This document shows, one piece after another, positions 42,127-49,908 of a DNA stretch of 64,000 nt. The translations under genes and the position numbers were made by a program. The stretch spans positions 4,360 through 68,359 of the forward strand of contig CBDUYN010000032.1 of the NCBI GenBank assembly GCA_965371445.1. The letters are read 5' to 3'. Numbering within the stretch: the first letter of the stretch is position 1; the number at the start of each line of letters is the position of its first letter. The DNA comes from DASWIG01 sp965371445 (GTDB lineage: Bacteria > Acidobacteriota > Thermoanaerobaculia > Multivoradales > J023). The notes under the pieces were generated by a model. That model was not told the DNA's origin. It worked only from the letters and a program-made list of their open reading frames with translations, and searched no databases.

Positions 42127-44427
42127 CTACTCCAGAATGCGCACGACGACGGCGGTGACGTCGTCGCCGGCCTTCTGACCTGCGCGATGGACGTCGACGG
42201 CCGCCATGAGCTTGGAGAGAACGTCTGGCGCGTCGGTGTCGCAGAGGCTCGGTAGAAGCGCCGGCCAGCGTTCGTAGCCAAACGCCTCGCCGGACGGTGA
42301 GGTGGCCTCGACGACGCCGTCGGAGAAGGCCACGGCGAGGCCGCCGCCGGGGCAGGCGAGGCGTTCCTCCGCGTCGTCCTGCTCGCCGCCGAGCTCGACG
42401 CCGAGTGGCCGGCCGGGACAGCCGAGCTCGCGCACGCCTTCGCCGTCGCAGAAGAGAAGCGGCGGATGCCCGGCGGAAACCGCCGAAAGCTCCCGTCGTC
42501 GCGGGTCGTAGACGGCGAGCAGCAAAGTCACGAGCGTACGCTGGATGCGCAGGCGTCCGAAGAGGCTGCGGATGCCGGCCATGGCTTCGGCGGCGCTCGC
42601 CCCGGTCACCGCGTGCTCGACCACCGCCGCCTTGGTAAAAGCCGTCAGGACCGAGCACGAGATGCCGTGTCCTGCGGCGTCGGCCACAGCGATCCACAGC
42701 CGGCCGTCGCCGTCCTCGACGACGTCGAGGAAATCGCCGCCGACGACGTCGGCCGGGCTCATCTCCCAGGCGAGCTCGGCACCGGCCGTGCGATGCAGGG
42801 ACTCGGCAGGAAGAAGTGCGAGCTGGAACGAACGCAGAAGCTCGATCTCGGCCTTGAGGCGCGCCGATTTCTGGAGCTCGGAGACATAGGCCGGCGCGAC
42901 GTCCTCACCGCTGCCCTGGCGCGGCGCTTTGGCGAGCACCAGGAGGCCGACCACCGGCAGGAGGAACGGAGCCGTGGCGACGAGCGCCGTCAGGAGACCC
43001 TCGGGAAAGGCCTGCCAGGCGACCCAGGCGGTCGGCAGCGAGAGGGCGGTGACCGAGGCCACGATCAGGGCCAGGAGCCCGTGGTGCCAGGCCAGGGCAC
43101 CGGCGGCGAGCGCCGCCACGAGCCCCAGGCCCACCGCCCAGTCGAGGGGCGTGGTCCAGATGGCCAACGACCAGGGGACGCAGCTCAAGACGGCTCCGGC
43201 GACGGCTCCCGGACGGCCCCGGAGCCGGCCGCCGCAACCCACGAGAAGCGCCGTCATGGCGGAGAGGGCCAGGCCCTGGGTCCAGGGCGAGGCGAGGGTC
43301 CAATAGTCGGGCAGGATGGCCAGGACGTTGGAATAACCGCCGCTGCCGAAAGTCTCCGCCAGCGCTCCGGCGGCGGCGCGGAAAGCGCCGAGCACGCATC
43401 CGGCCGCGAACCCGATCAAGAGCTTCTCGCCGGTGGCCCGGATCGGCCGGCACCGCCGCACCCGGTCCCAGTGCTCGATCGACCCGGGACGCACCTCGCG
43501 CAGCTCCGCCTCGCCGACGATCAACATCAGGAACACGCCGATCTGAGAAAGCAGGTAGTAGAGCCAGATCAGGACCAGGAGCGGCAGCGGCTCGACCAGG
43601 AAGGGCAGGGCGGGCAACATGCCGAATCCCAGGACGGCGGCCAGGAGCCCCGACTGGGCAAGACCTGCCCGGCGCCGGGACAGCCGCCACAGCAACACGC
43701 CGAAGCCCACCAGGACCGTCCCGAGGAGGAGGTAGAGGCGGATCTGCTCGCCGGCCGTCGCCACGCGATGCGCCTGGTAGGTGAACATCGGGTAGGGCTC
43801 CGGCTGTAGGTGGGCCACCCAGCGGGCGGTTCCGGAGAGCAGGACATGGACGCCGGGCTCGTCTTCGGCCGGGCGGTAGACCAGCTCGAGGATCTCCCCG
43901 AAGGGGACCTGCTCCGCCTCCGGCGGCGCCGCGGCGAGGAGCAGCTCGGCGACCCGGTCGGCAAAGTCCACGGTCAGCATCTGGGGCGGTCCGCTCGGGA
44001 TCGGCCCGTTGAAATTGAAGCCCGCGGCGACGAGCCGCAGCTCGCCGTCGTACTCCAGGCGGAGCATGCCGGGAAAGCCTTCCGGTCCCACACTTTCGTA
44101 GAAGCGCACGCCGAGTCGAATCGGCGGTGCCTGGCGCAGGAGGCGCCGGCGTAGGCCGGGATCCTGGTGTCCCTCGGTCAAGACCTGGATGTCGCTCACC
44201 GAGGAAAGGGCCCGCGAACCGGCGGTGATGCTCAGGTAGCGTTTCTCGCCCGGGTGGTAGCCCAAAAGCTCCGCGTCGCGGTAGGCGCGCTCCAGCGCCG
44301 CGGCGCTCGCCGGAAAAGCGACCGCGCCGTCGGGAGCCCGCTCCATCATCAGGACGCTCACCACGAGCCCCGCGGCGGCCAGGACCGCCAGGAGGTACGC
44401 CGAGGGCCTCTTCCAGATCGGAGTCAT
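42127..44427 (-). CDS. polytopic membrane SpoIIE/RsbU-type PP2C phosphatase
   Basis: 766 aa. One N-terminal membrane helix, then an extracytoplasmic domain of about 200 residues (31-225). A membrane block of about ten helices follows (about 230-500), and a cytoplasmic PP2C domain with metal-binding aspartates: SPADVVGGDFLDVV, WIAVADAAGHGISCS, VAFSDGVVEATSP and AGDDVTAVVV. A coiled-coil-like linker (YVSELQKSARLKAEIELLRSF) joins them, the RsbU plan for dephosphorylating anti-anti-sigma factors. It is the last gene of a minus-strand run beginning with two cNMP/PilZ proteins. No anti-sigma partner is visible in the window. Confidence 0.88.
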   Translation of the reverse strand: MTPIWKRPSAYLLAVLAAAGLVVSVLMMERAPDGAVAFPASAAALERAYRDAELLGYHPGEKRYLSITAGSRALSSVSDIQVLTEGHQDPGLRRRLLRQAPPIRLGVRFYESVGPEGFPGMLRLEYDGELRLVAAGFNFNGPIPSGPPQMLTVDFADRVAELLLAAAPPEAEQVPFGEILELVYRPAEDEPGVHVLLSGTARWVAHLQPEPYPMFTYQAHRVATAGEQIRLYLLLGTVLVGFGVLLWRLSRRRAGLAQSGLLAAVLGFGMLPALPFLVEPLPLLVLIWLYYLLSQIGVFLMLIVGEAELREVRPGSIEHWDRVRRCRPIRATGEKLLIGFAAGCVLGAFRAAAGALAETFGSGGYSNVLAILPDYWTLASPWTQGLALSAMTALLVGCGGRLRGRPGAVAGAVLSCVPWSLAIWTTPLDWAVGLGLVAALAAGALAWHHGLLALIVASVTALSLPTAWVAWQAFPEGLLTALVATAPFLLPVVGLLVLAKAPRQGSGEDVAPAYVSELQKSARLKAEIELLRSFQLALLPAESLHRTAGAELAWEMSPADVVGGDFLDVVEDGDGRLWIAVADAAGHGISCSVLTAFTKAAVVEHAVTGASAAEAMAGIRSLFGRLRIQRTLVTLLLAVYDPRRRELSAVSAGHPPLLFCDGEGVRELGCPGRPLGVELGGEQDDAEERLACPGGGLAVAFSDGVVEATSPSGEAFGYERWPALLPSLCDTDAPDVLSKLMAAVDVHRAGQKAGDDVTAVVVRILE

Positions 44428-44471
44428 CTCATCCCTTCACTACGGCTCCCAGCGCCACAGGTTGAGAATCC

Positions 44472-45233
44472 TCAGGTTTTCTCAAGCAGCATGCGGATCG
44501 TCAACTGGATGAGCATGCTGTGGTTGGGCTGAGTTTTTTCGAAGCCGACGCCGGCACGGTCCCCGGAGCGCCAGGAGACGATGCCCGCCAGCTGGAGGAC
44601 ACCGTTTTGAAGCCCCAGGCCGAAGCGGACGCTCTCGCCGTCTTGCCAGTCGGCCGGCGCGCCCTCCAGGCTCAGGCCACCCAGGGAGAGGTTCTGGAGG
44701 ACGGCTTCCTTGGTGGTCCCGTCGTCCAGGTACAACACGATCGGGTGCTCGAAGCGGATCCGCACCTCGTGGCGCCGCACGAGCTCCAGCGAGGCGGCCA
44801 TGTTGGTCGTGTAGCGGTAGGAGGCAGTCGCGAGGAGCTTGCGCCGGATCGCGGGATACGCGTCGAGAAACGCGAGGAGGTCGCGGCGGGTGACCTTCAA
44901 GACGCGGCTCGGCTCGGTGGTTCGGACCGACGCTTTTTGCTCGCCGATGCCGAAAAGCCCCATCTCGCCAAAAAAGTCGCCGCGGTGGAGGTGGGCGTGG
45001 AGCTGGACCGGCTCGCCGACCGCGTCGCGGAAGACCGCCACCGTCCCTTCGCGGACGACGTAAAACGCGTCGGAGCGCTCGCCGTGCTGGATCAGGTAAC
45101 AGTCGGTGGGCAGCTCGAGCTCGATGAAACGCCGGCTCAGCCGGCCGAGCTCCTCGTCGTCGAGCTCGCGAAAGACCTCCGCCAGGCGCAGGTCGCCCGG
45201 CGTCACGGCATCGATGAAGACTTGGACTCTCGA
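44472..45233 (-). CDS. cyclic-nucleotide-binding domain + PilZ domain protein A
   Basis: 253 aa from a GTG at 45233 fixed by GGAGG 7 nt upstream. Residues about 15-135 are a CAP-family effector domain: LRLAEVFRELDDEELGRL, HLHRGDFFGEMGLFG and the ligand-loop substitute ASVRTTEPSRVLKV. Residues about 150-250 form a PilZ domain: RRHEVRIRFEHPI and NLSLGGLSLEGAP (RxxxR and N-x-S-x-x-G). The protein has no DNA-binding domain, so it may sense cAMP or cGMP and c-di-GMP together. It is a paralogue of the gene just upstream and precedes the SpoIIE-type phosphatase by 44 nt. Confidence 0.87.
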   Translation of the reverse strand, partial: SRVQVFIDAVTPGDLRLAEVFRELDDEELGRLSRRFIELELPTDCYLIQHGERSDAFYVVREGTVAVFRDAVGEPVQLHAHLHRGDFFGEMGLFGIGEQKASVRTTEPSRVLKVTRRDLLAFLDAYPAIRRKLLATASYRYTTNMAASLELVRRHEVRIRFEHPIVLYLDDGTTKEAVLQNLSLGGLSLEGAPADWQDGESVRFGLGLQNGVLQLAGIVSWRSGDRAGVGFEKTQPNHSMLIQLTIRMLLEKT

Positions 45234-45298
45234 CACGGCAGCACCTCCGGGCCGCAAGCCTATCGCGTCGATCGTGACTTTGCCGATCGGAGCAGCGC

Positions 45299-46078
45299 CT
45301 AGCCGATCTCTTCGCGTAGCCAGCTGATCAGGAGCTGGATGATGGCGTCGTGGTTCGGATGGGACTTCGTGAGCTCGATTCCGACGCGCTCACCGCGGCG
45401 CCAGACGATACGCCCCCTGAGGCGCAGGACCTGGTCGCGGATCTTGAGCCCGAACTGGACCAGGGCCTTCCCGCGCCAGGCCTCGGGGACGTCTTTCAAC
45501 CCGATGCCGCCGAGCGAGAGGCTCTCCAGAGTGGTCGCCGTCTCGCCGTCTGCCGTCAGGAGAGGGAGGCGGCGGCAGAACCTCACCCGTACCTCGCGGC
45601 GCCGGCCGAGCTCGACGATCGCCGCGATCCGCGCGTTGAAGCGTGCGGTCGCCACGCGCCGCAGCTCCTCGCCGAGGGTCGGCCGCAGTCGCAGGAGCTC
45701 CTCAAGGTCTCGTTTGGGGATGCGCAGCACGCGGCAGGGCTCCGTGGAGCGCACCGAGGCCGTGTGGGTGGCGTCGAAAAGGCACATCTCGCCAAAAAAA
45801 TCGCCCCGGTGCAGGAGGGCGAGAGGCTGGACCGGCTGGCCGACGGCGTCGTGGACCACCGTCACAGCTCCGTCGCGGAGCAGGAAAAGGGCCTCCGAAG
45901 GCTGGTCCTGATGCACGATGTACTGGTCCGCCGGGATGCTGTAGACGCCCACCCGCCGGGCCAGAAGCGCCAGCTCCTCGTCGCCCAGGTCGTGGAACAG
46001 GTCGGTCTGCCGGAGCTCCTGGAGGAGCGCGGCGTCGGAAACGTCGGTCGGCTCGGGGAAGGTTTCGGTGCTGATCAC
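45299..46078 (-). CDS. cyclic-nucleotide-binding domain + PilZ domain protein B
   Basis: 259 aa from a GTG at 46078 with GGAGGAG upstream; the frame is open further 5' but only as shadow. Cyclic-nucleotide domain: LFHDLGDEELALLARRVGVY, LLHRGDFFGEMCLFDATHTA and SVRSTEPCRVLRIPKRDLEEL. PilZ domain: RRREVRVRFCRRLPLL, SLSLGGIGLKDVP, RLRGRIVWRRGERVGIELTK. It shares domain order, length and the closing PNHDAIIQLLISWL motif with protein A (PNHSMLIQLTIRML), so the pair arose by tandem duplication. Likely cytoplasmic second-messenger adaptors acting with the downstream phosphatase. Confidence 0.85.
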   Translation of the reverse strand: MISTETFPEPTDVSDAALLQELRQTDLFHDLGDEELALLARRVGVYSIPADQYIVHQDQPSEALFLLRDGAVTVVHDAVGQPVQPLALLHRGDFFGEMCLFDATHTASVRSTEPCRVLRIPKRDLEELLRLRPTLGEELRRVATARFNARIAAIVELGRRREVRVRFCRRLPLLTADGETATTLESLSLGGIGLKDVPEAWRGKALVQFGLKIRDQVLRLRGRIVWRRGERVGIELTKSHPNHDAIIQLLISWLREEIG

Positions 46079-46184
46079 GGCGACTATCTCCTCCGCTTTC
46101 AGCCTAGCGGCTTCGTCAGGAGAAGTTTTAGCAATTCGCCTTGGCAATATCCCTGAAGACGCCCCTGGACCCCACAGCCGTGCG

Positions 46185-46556
46185 CTACCAGGTGCGCATG
46201 TAGGCGACGACGTCGGCCAGGTCGTCGTCGTCGAGCCTCGGATCGCCGCCGCGGGGCGGCATGAGCATGCCGGTCTTCGAATGGCGGTCGTAGGGGAGGC
46301 GTCCCTTGCGGATGACGGCGACGAGCTCCTCGTCGCCCAGGGAGAGGATCTCGGCGCCGGCAAGCGGAGTGCCCAGCCGGCCGATGCCACCGCCGTCGAC
46401 GCCGTGGCAGGCGGCGCAGACGCGCTGATAGTGGTCCTCGCCCCTCGCCTCCGGGCTTTGCGGGCCACACCCGGCGAGGCAGAGGCCAGCTGTCGAGGCG
46501 AGAAGGAGGACATCGCGGCGCAGCGTCCCCTTGGGGGGAACGAGGGGGGAGGACAC
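46185..46556 (-). CDS. cytochrome c lipoprotein
   Basis: 123 aa from a GTG that overlaps the HMG-CoA reductase stop (TAGTG). A signal peptide with an RR pair (TLRRDVLLLASTAGLCLAGC) ends in the lipobox LAGC, so the protein is a lipid-anchored periplasmic protein. One haem site is CAACH, with the axial Met in GMLMPPRGG, as in small class I cytochromes c used in electron transfer. Placing a cytochrome directly behind a mevalonate-pathway enzyme is unusual and may only reflect co-transcription. Confidence 0.85.
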   Translation of the reverse strand: MSSPLVPPKGTLRRDVLLLASTAGLCLAGCGPQSPEARGEDHYQRVCAACHGVDGGGIGRLGTPLAGAEILSLGDEELVAVIRKGRLPYDRHSKTGMLMPPRGGDPRLDDDDLADVVAYMRTW

Positions 46557-47833
46557 TAACTTCTCGCCCGGCTGCGGCCAAGCTTCTCGTGGGCCCGGGC
46601 CAGGTCGCGCGAGGACAGCGCGGCGAGCAGCGAAAGCTCTCCGGCGAGGACCGCGGCACCGAGGATCTCGGCGAGGCGCATCACGGCCGCTCCGGGCCGC
46701 TCGGCGTCGGGCTCGATGCCCATCATGGCCAAAGCCTCCTGCTGGGTCGCGAGCCCCGTGCCGCCACCGACCGCCGCCAAGGGAACGTCCGGCATGTAGA
46801 TCGACGCCACCACCGACTCGGGTCCCCGCAACTCGATGCAGGTCACCCCGAGTGAGCCCTCGACCACCTGCGCCGGGTCCTGGCCGGTGGCGATGAAGAA
46901 AGCCGAAAGGATGTTGGCGTAGTGGGCGTTGAAGCTCATCGAGCCCGCCGCCACCGAGCCGATCAGGTTCTTGCGGTACTGCACCTCGACCAAGGCCCGG
47001 GCGTTGGTCTTCAGGACTTTCTCCAGGACGTGGCGGTCGAGCACCACCTCGGCGAAGATGCGCTTGCCGCGGCCTTCGAGGAAGTTGACCGCCGCGGCTT
47101 TCTTGTCGACGCAGTAGTTGCCCGAGAGCGACACGCACTCGACGCCGGTCTCGGGCTCGACGTACTCGCGGATCACGCGGTCGCAGGCGATCGTCGCCAT
47201 GTTCATGCCCATGGCGTCGCCGGCGTCGAAGCGGAAGCGCAGAAAAACGGTGGTCCCGATCGCCGAGGTCTTGATGTCGAGCAGGCGCAGGAACCTCGAG
47301 TCGGCCTCGGTGCGCCGGCGGATCTCCTCCTCGTTGTCCCGGACCCAGCCGATCAGCTCCTGGGTCTGCACGATGCCCGAGGTCCGAAAGACCGGCGCCC
47401 GCGTCATGCCGACGTTTTCGATCCGGACGACGGCCCCCCCGGCCTCGCGCAGCGCCCGGCAGCCGCGGTTGGCGCTCGCCAGGAGCGCCCCTTCGGTGGT
47501 CGCCATCGGCACGTAGAGCTCTTCGCCCCGGACGTATTCGCCGCAAACCTTGAGGGGACCGATGACACCGACCGGCACCTGGGCGACGCCGATCATGTTC
47601 TCGCAGTGCTGGGCGGAAGCGCGTTCGTCGTCGAGACTGTAGACGCCCATGTGCTCCAGGCGCGCTCCGGTGCGCCGCTCCAAGGCCTCGCGGCGGATCT
47701 CCGCTCTTTCGCTCGCCGAGTAGTGGCGCGGGATCTGATGAAGGCGCAGATGGCCTTCGGCCAGCGCGTAGACCAGCTCTTCACGCTCTTCTTCTTCCGA
47801 CATGGCAGGCAGGACGTTCTGCATCTCACTCAT
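46556..47833 (-). CDS. hydroxymethylglutaryl-CoA reductase (NADPH-type, class I-like)
   Basis: 425 aa. Converts HMG-CoA to mevalonate, the committed step of the mevalonate route to isoprenoids. Motifs: ENMIGVAQVPVGVIGPLKV, catalytic Glu in ATTEGALLASANRGC, FRFDAGDAMGMNMATIACD, catalytic Lys in GNYCVDKKAAAVN, GGGTGLATQQEAL and the C-terminal His in LARAHEKLGRSR. The pattern is that of class I (archaeal/eukaryotic-type) enzymes without a membrane domain. The gene begins 3 nt after the type 2 IPP isomerase gene, so the two are one transcription unit. Confidence 0.93.
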   Translation of the reverse strand: MSEMQNVLPAMSEEEEREELVYALAEGHLRLHQIPRHYSASERAEIRREALERRTGARLEHMGVYSLDDERASAQHCENMIGVAQVPVGVIGPLKVCGEYVRGEELYVPMATTEGALLASANRGCRALREAGGAVVRIENVGMTRAPVFRTSGIVQTQELIGWVRDNEEEIRRRTEADSRFLRLLDIKTSAIGTTVFLRFRFDAGDAMGMNMATIACDRVIREYVEPETGVECVSLSGNYCVDKKAAAVNFLEGRGKRIFAEVVLDRHVLEKVLKTNARALVEVQYRKNLIGSVAAGSMSFNAHYANILSAFFIATGQDPAQVVEGSLGVTCIELRGPESVVASIYMPDVPLAAVGGGTGLATQQEALAMMGIEPDAERPGAAVMRLAEILGAAVLAGELSLLAALSSRDLARAHEKLGRSRARS

Positions 47834-47836
47834 GGT

Positions 47837-48907
47837 TTAGGCCTTCTTGACCAGACGAGCGTTTCGGAGCTCGTCGAGGTTTCTTGCTCCCACACAAAAC
47901 ATCGCGATCCTGAGCTCTCGCAAAATCCGTTCGATCGTCTCGCCGACGCGCTCGGCCGACTCCAGGGCCGGGGCGAGGAAGGGCTGGGCCAGCCCCACGA
48001 GGTCGGCGCCCAGGGCGATCGCCTTGGCGACGTCGAGGCCGCTTCGGACCCCACCGCTGCCGATCAGGACGAGGTCGTCCCAACCTTCGCCGCGGCGCGT
48101 CTCGTCGATCGAGCGGATCGACTCGGGGCTCGGCACTCCCCAGTCGGCGAACAGCTCGCCCAAGTCGACGTCCCCGGCCCGTGCCCCCTCGATCCGCGCC
48201 CAGCTGGTGCCGCCAAGCCCCGCGGTGTCGAGGATCCGGACGCCGCAGGCGACGAGCGCCCTGGCCGTTTTCGCCGAGAGGCCGCAGCCGACCTCCTTGA
48301 CGGCCACCGGCACGCCGAGCTCCGCGACCACCTGGGCGATGCGCGGCCGCAGGTCCTTGAAGTTGCACTGCCCCTCGGGCTGGATCGCCTCCTGGAGCGG
48401 GTTCAGGTGCAGCACGAGAGCGTCGGCACCGACCATCTCTACCGCCCGGCGGCACTCCTCGACCCCGTAGCCGTAGCTCAGCTGCACCGCTCCGAGGTTG
48501 CCGAGCACCGGCGTCGTGGGCGCCGCTTCACGGACCTCGAAGCTCGCCGTGGTCGCCGGATCCTCGAGGGCCTTGCGCTGCGAGCCGACGCCGACGGCTA
48601 TTCCGTGACGCTCGGCGGCGAGCGCCAGGTTGCGGTTGACCTCCGTCGCCCGGTCCGTGCCGCCGGTCATGCACGAGATCAGAAGCGGCGCCTGGAGGGG
48701 CTTGCCCAGGAAGCTCGTTTCAAGGTCGATCTCGTCGAGGTCGATCTCCGGCAACGCCTCGTGGACGAAGCCGTAGCCGTCAAAAGAGGACCTGAGGAGC
48801 TGCGTCCGTGGGTCGAGCGCCAGCTCGATGTGCTCGCGCTTGCGGTCGCGCTCGCCCTCGATCGCCCTCGGCTCGGCCACGTTTTTTTCCAGGATGCCGG
48901 CTACCAT
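47837..48907 (-). CDS. fni: isopentenyl-diphosphate delta-isomerase, type 2 (FMN)
   Basis: 356 aa from the ATG at 48907 with GAGG upstream; an in-frame GTG at 48919 is less likely. It interconverts IPP and DMAPP using reduced FMN. Motifs: RKREHIELAL, LISCMTGGTDRA, GIAVGVGSQRKALEDP, GNLGAVQLSYGYG, LHLNPLQEAIQPEGQCNF, VKEVGCGLS and IGSGGVRSGLDVAKAIALGA. Its coupling with HMG-CoA reductase suggests that isoprenoids are made through mevalonate. The kinases and decarboxylase of the pathway are not in the window. Confidence 0.93.
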   Translation of the reverse strand: MVAGILEKNVAEPRAIEGERDRKREHIELALDPRTQLLRSSFDGYGFVHEALPEIDLDEIDLETSFLGKPLQAPLLISCMTGGTDRATEVNRNLALAAERHGIAVGVGSQRKALEDPATTASFEVREAAPTTPVLGNLGAVQLSYGYGVEECRRAVEMVGADALVLHLNPLQEAIQPEGQCNFKDLRPRIAQVVAELGVPVAVKEVGCGLSAKTARALVACGVRILDTAGLGGTSWARIEGARAGDVDLGELFADWGVPSPESIRSIDETRRGEGWDDLVLIGSGGVRSGLDVAKAIALGADLVGLAQPFLAPALESAERVGETIERILRELRIAMFCVGARNLDELRNARLVKKA

Positions 48908-48915
48908 AGGAGACC

Positions 48916-49719
48916 TCACCGAAAGCGCTGCAGGAGCTCCTGCATCTTCTCGCGGTAGCTCCGGCTCAGGGTGAGCCGCTGACCGTTTTTCAGCACCACT
49001 ACGTAGTCGCCGTGAAACTGCTGTTGGAGCTCGCGGATGTGCTCGACGTTGACGATGGTCGACCGATGGATGCGCAGGAAAAGCTCCGGATTCAACCGCT
49101 CCTCGATGCGGGCCATGGTCTCGCGCAACGTCAGGGCCTCCGTCGTGGTGTGGATCTTCACGTAGTTGCCGGCGGCGTCGATCCAGATGACCTCCTCGAG
49201 GCGGACGAGGACCACCCGGCCCGAGGTCCTGACCTCGAGGCGATCCGGGTAGCGCGAGCGCTCCTCGAGCATCGCCTGGAGCTTCGCCCGGGCGTCGCCG
49301 AGCTCGCGCCGCTCGCGGACCCGGCCGAGCGTCTCCTGGAAGCGCTCGCGGTCAAAAGGCTTCAGGAGGTAGTCCACGGCGTGGACCTCGAAGGCCTTGA
49401 GCGCGTATTGGTCGTAGGCTGTCACGAAGATCACCGTCGGAAAGCTCTCCGGGTCGAGCTGCTCCAAGACTTCAAAGCCGCTCAACTCCGGCATCTGAAC
49501 GTCCAGGAAGACGAGGTCGGGCTTCTCGCGCTCGATCGTCTCCACCGCTTCAGCCCCGTCGCGGCACTCGGCCACCACCTCGAAGTCGGATTCGGCTTCG
49601 AGGAAGCCGCGCAACTTCTCGCGCGCCAGGGGCTCGTCGTCGACCACTATCGTCCTGATTGCCAAGGCCAGACTCTCCTCCGGACCCACCGGGGTCCTCG
49701 GCTGCGAATCGGTGCTCAT
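48916..49719 (-). CDS. LytTR-family response regulator
   Basis: 267 aa from the ATG at 49719, a few bases downstream of the inferred transcription start. The receiver domain (about 20-145) has IVVDDEPLAREKL, phosphoacceptor in LVFLDVQMPELSG and VDYLLKPF. The LytTR DNA-binding domain (about 165-265) shows VIWIDAAGNYVKIHTT, RIHRSTIVNVEHI and RLTLSRSYREKM. It binds DNA as a transcription factor. It heads the minus-strand run containing the mevalonate genes (8-nt gap to the isomerase). No cognate histidine kinase is directly attached; the kinase at 49909 is divergent. Confidence 0.9.
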   Translation of the reverse strand: MSTDSQPRTPVGPEESLALAIRTIVVDDEPLAREKLRGFLEAESDFEVVAECRDGAEAVETIEREKPDLVFLDVQMPELSGFEVLEQLDPESFPTVIFVTAYDQYALKAFEVHAVDYLLKPFDRERFQETLGRVRERRELGDARAKLQAMLEERSRYPDRLEVRTSGRVVLVRLEEVIWIDAAGNYVKIHTTTEALTLRETMARIEERLNPELFLRIHRSTIVNVEHIRELQQQFHGDYVVVLKNGQRLTLSRSYREKMQELLQRFR

Positions 49720-49732
49720 CCACGAGCCGCCC

Positions 49733-49761
49733 ATTGTAGCGGGTCCGTCCCCGACTGTCAG
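49733..49761 (-). promoter_or_regulatory. sigma-70-type promoter of the LytTR-mevalonate run
   Basis: On the minus strand CTGACA (plus 49756-49761), a 17-nt spacer and TACAAT (plus 49733-49738). Transcription would start about 7 nt before the ATG at 49719, which supports that start over ATG 49734. Confidence 0.7.
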
Positions 49762-49845
49762 GACGTCGATCGCCTCGCAGCGCGGACATCCTGTTGAGGA
49801 TTATCCTCCGCGGGCTCATGAGCCACTGTCAGGCTTTGGGCCGAA

Positions 49846-49863
49846 TTGTCATGGAATTGTCAA
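49846..49863 (+). promoter_or_regulatory. Pho-box-like direct repeat upstream of the HK-RR operon
   Basis: TTGTCAT-GGAA-TTGTCAA: two 7-bp repeats with an 11-bp period, the geometry of PhoB/OmpR-family binding sites (known E. coli unit CTGTCAT plus 4 bp). The copies begin at 49846 and 49857. Related CTGTCAG units lie at 49826 and 49755. A weak -10 (TAGAGT, 49884-49889) follows. Likely autoregulation by the OmpR-type regulator at 50886. Confidence 0.55.
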
Positions 49864-49908
49864 GGGGCCGCGTCGAGGTGCGCTAGAGTGGGTCCGGGAG
49901 ACCATTTC

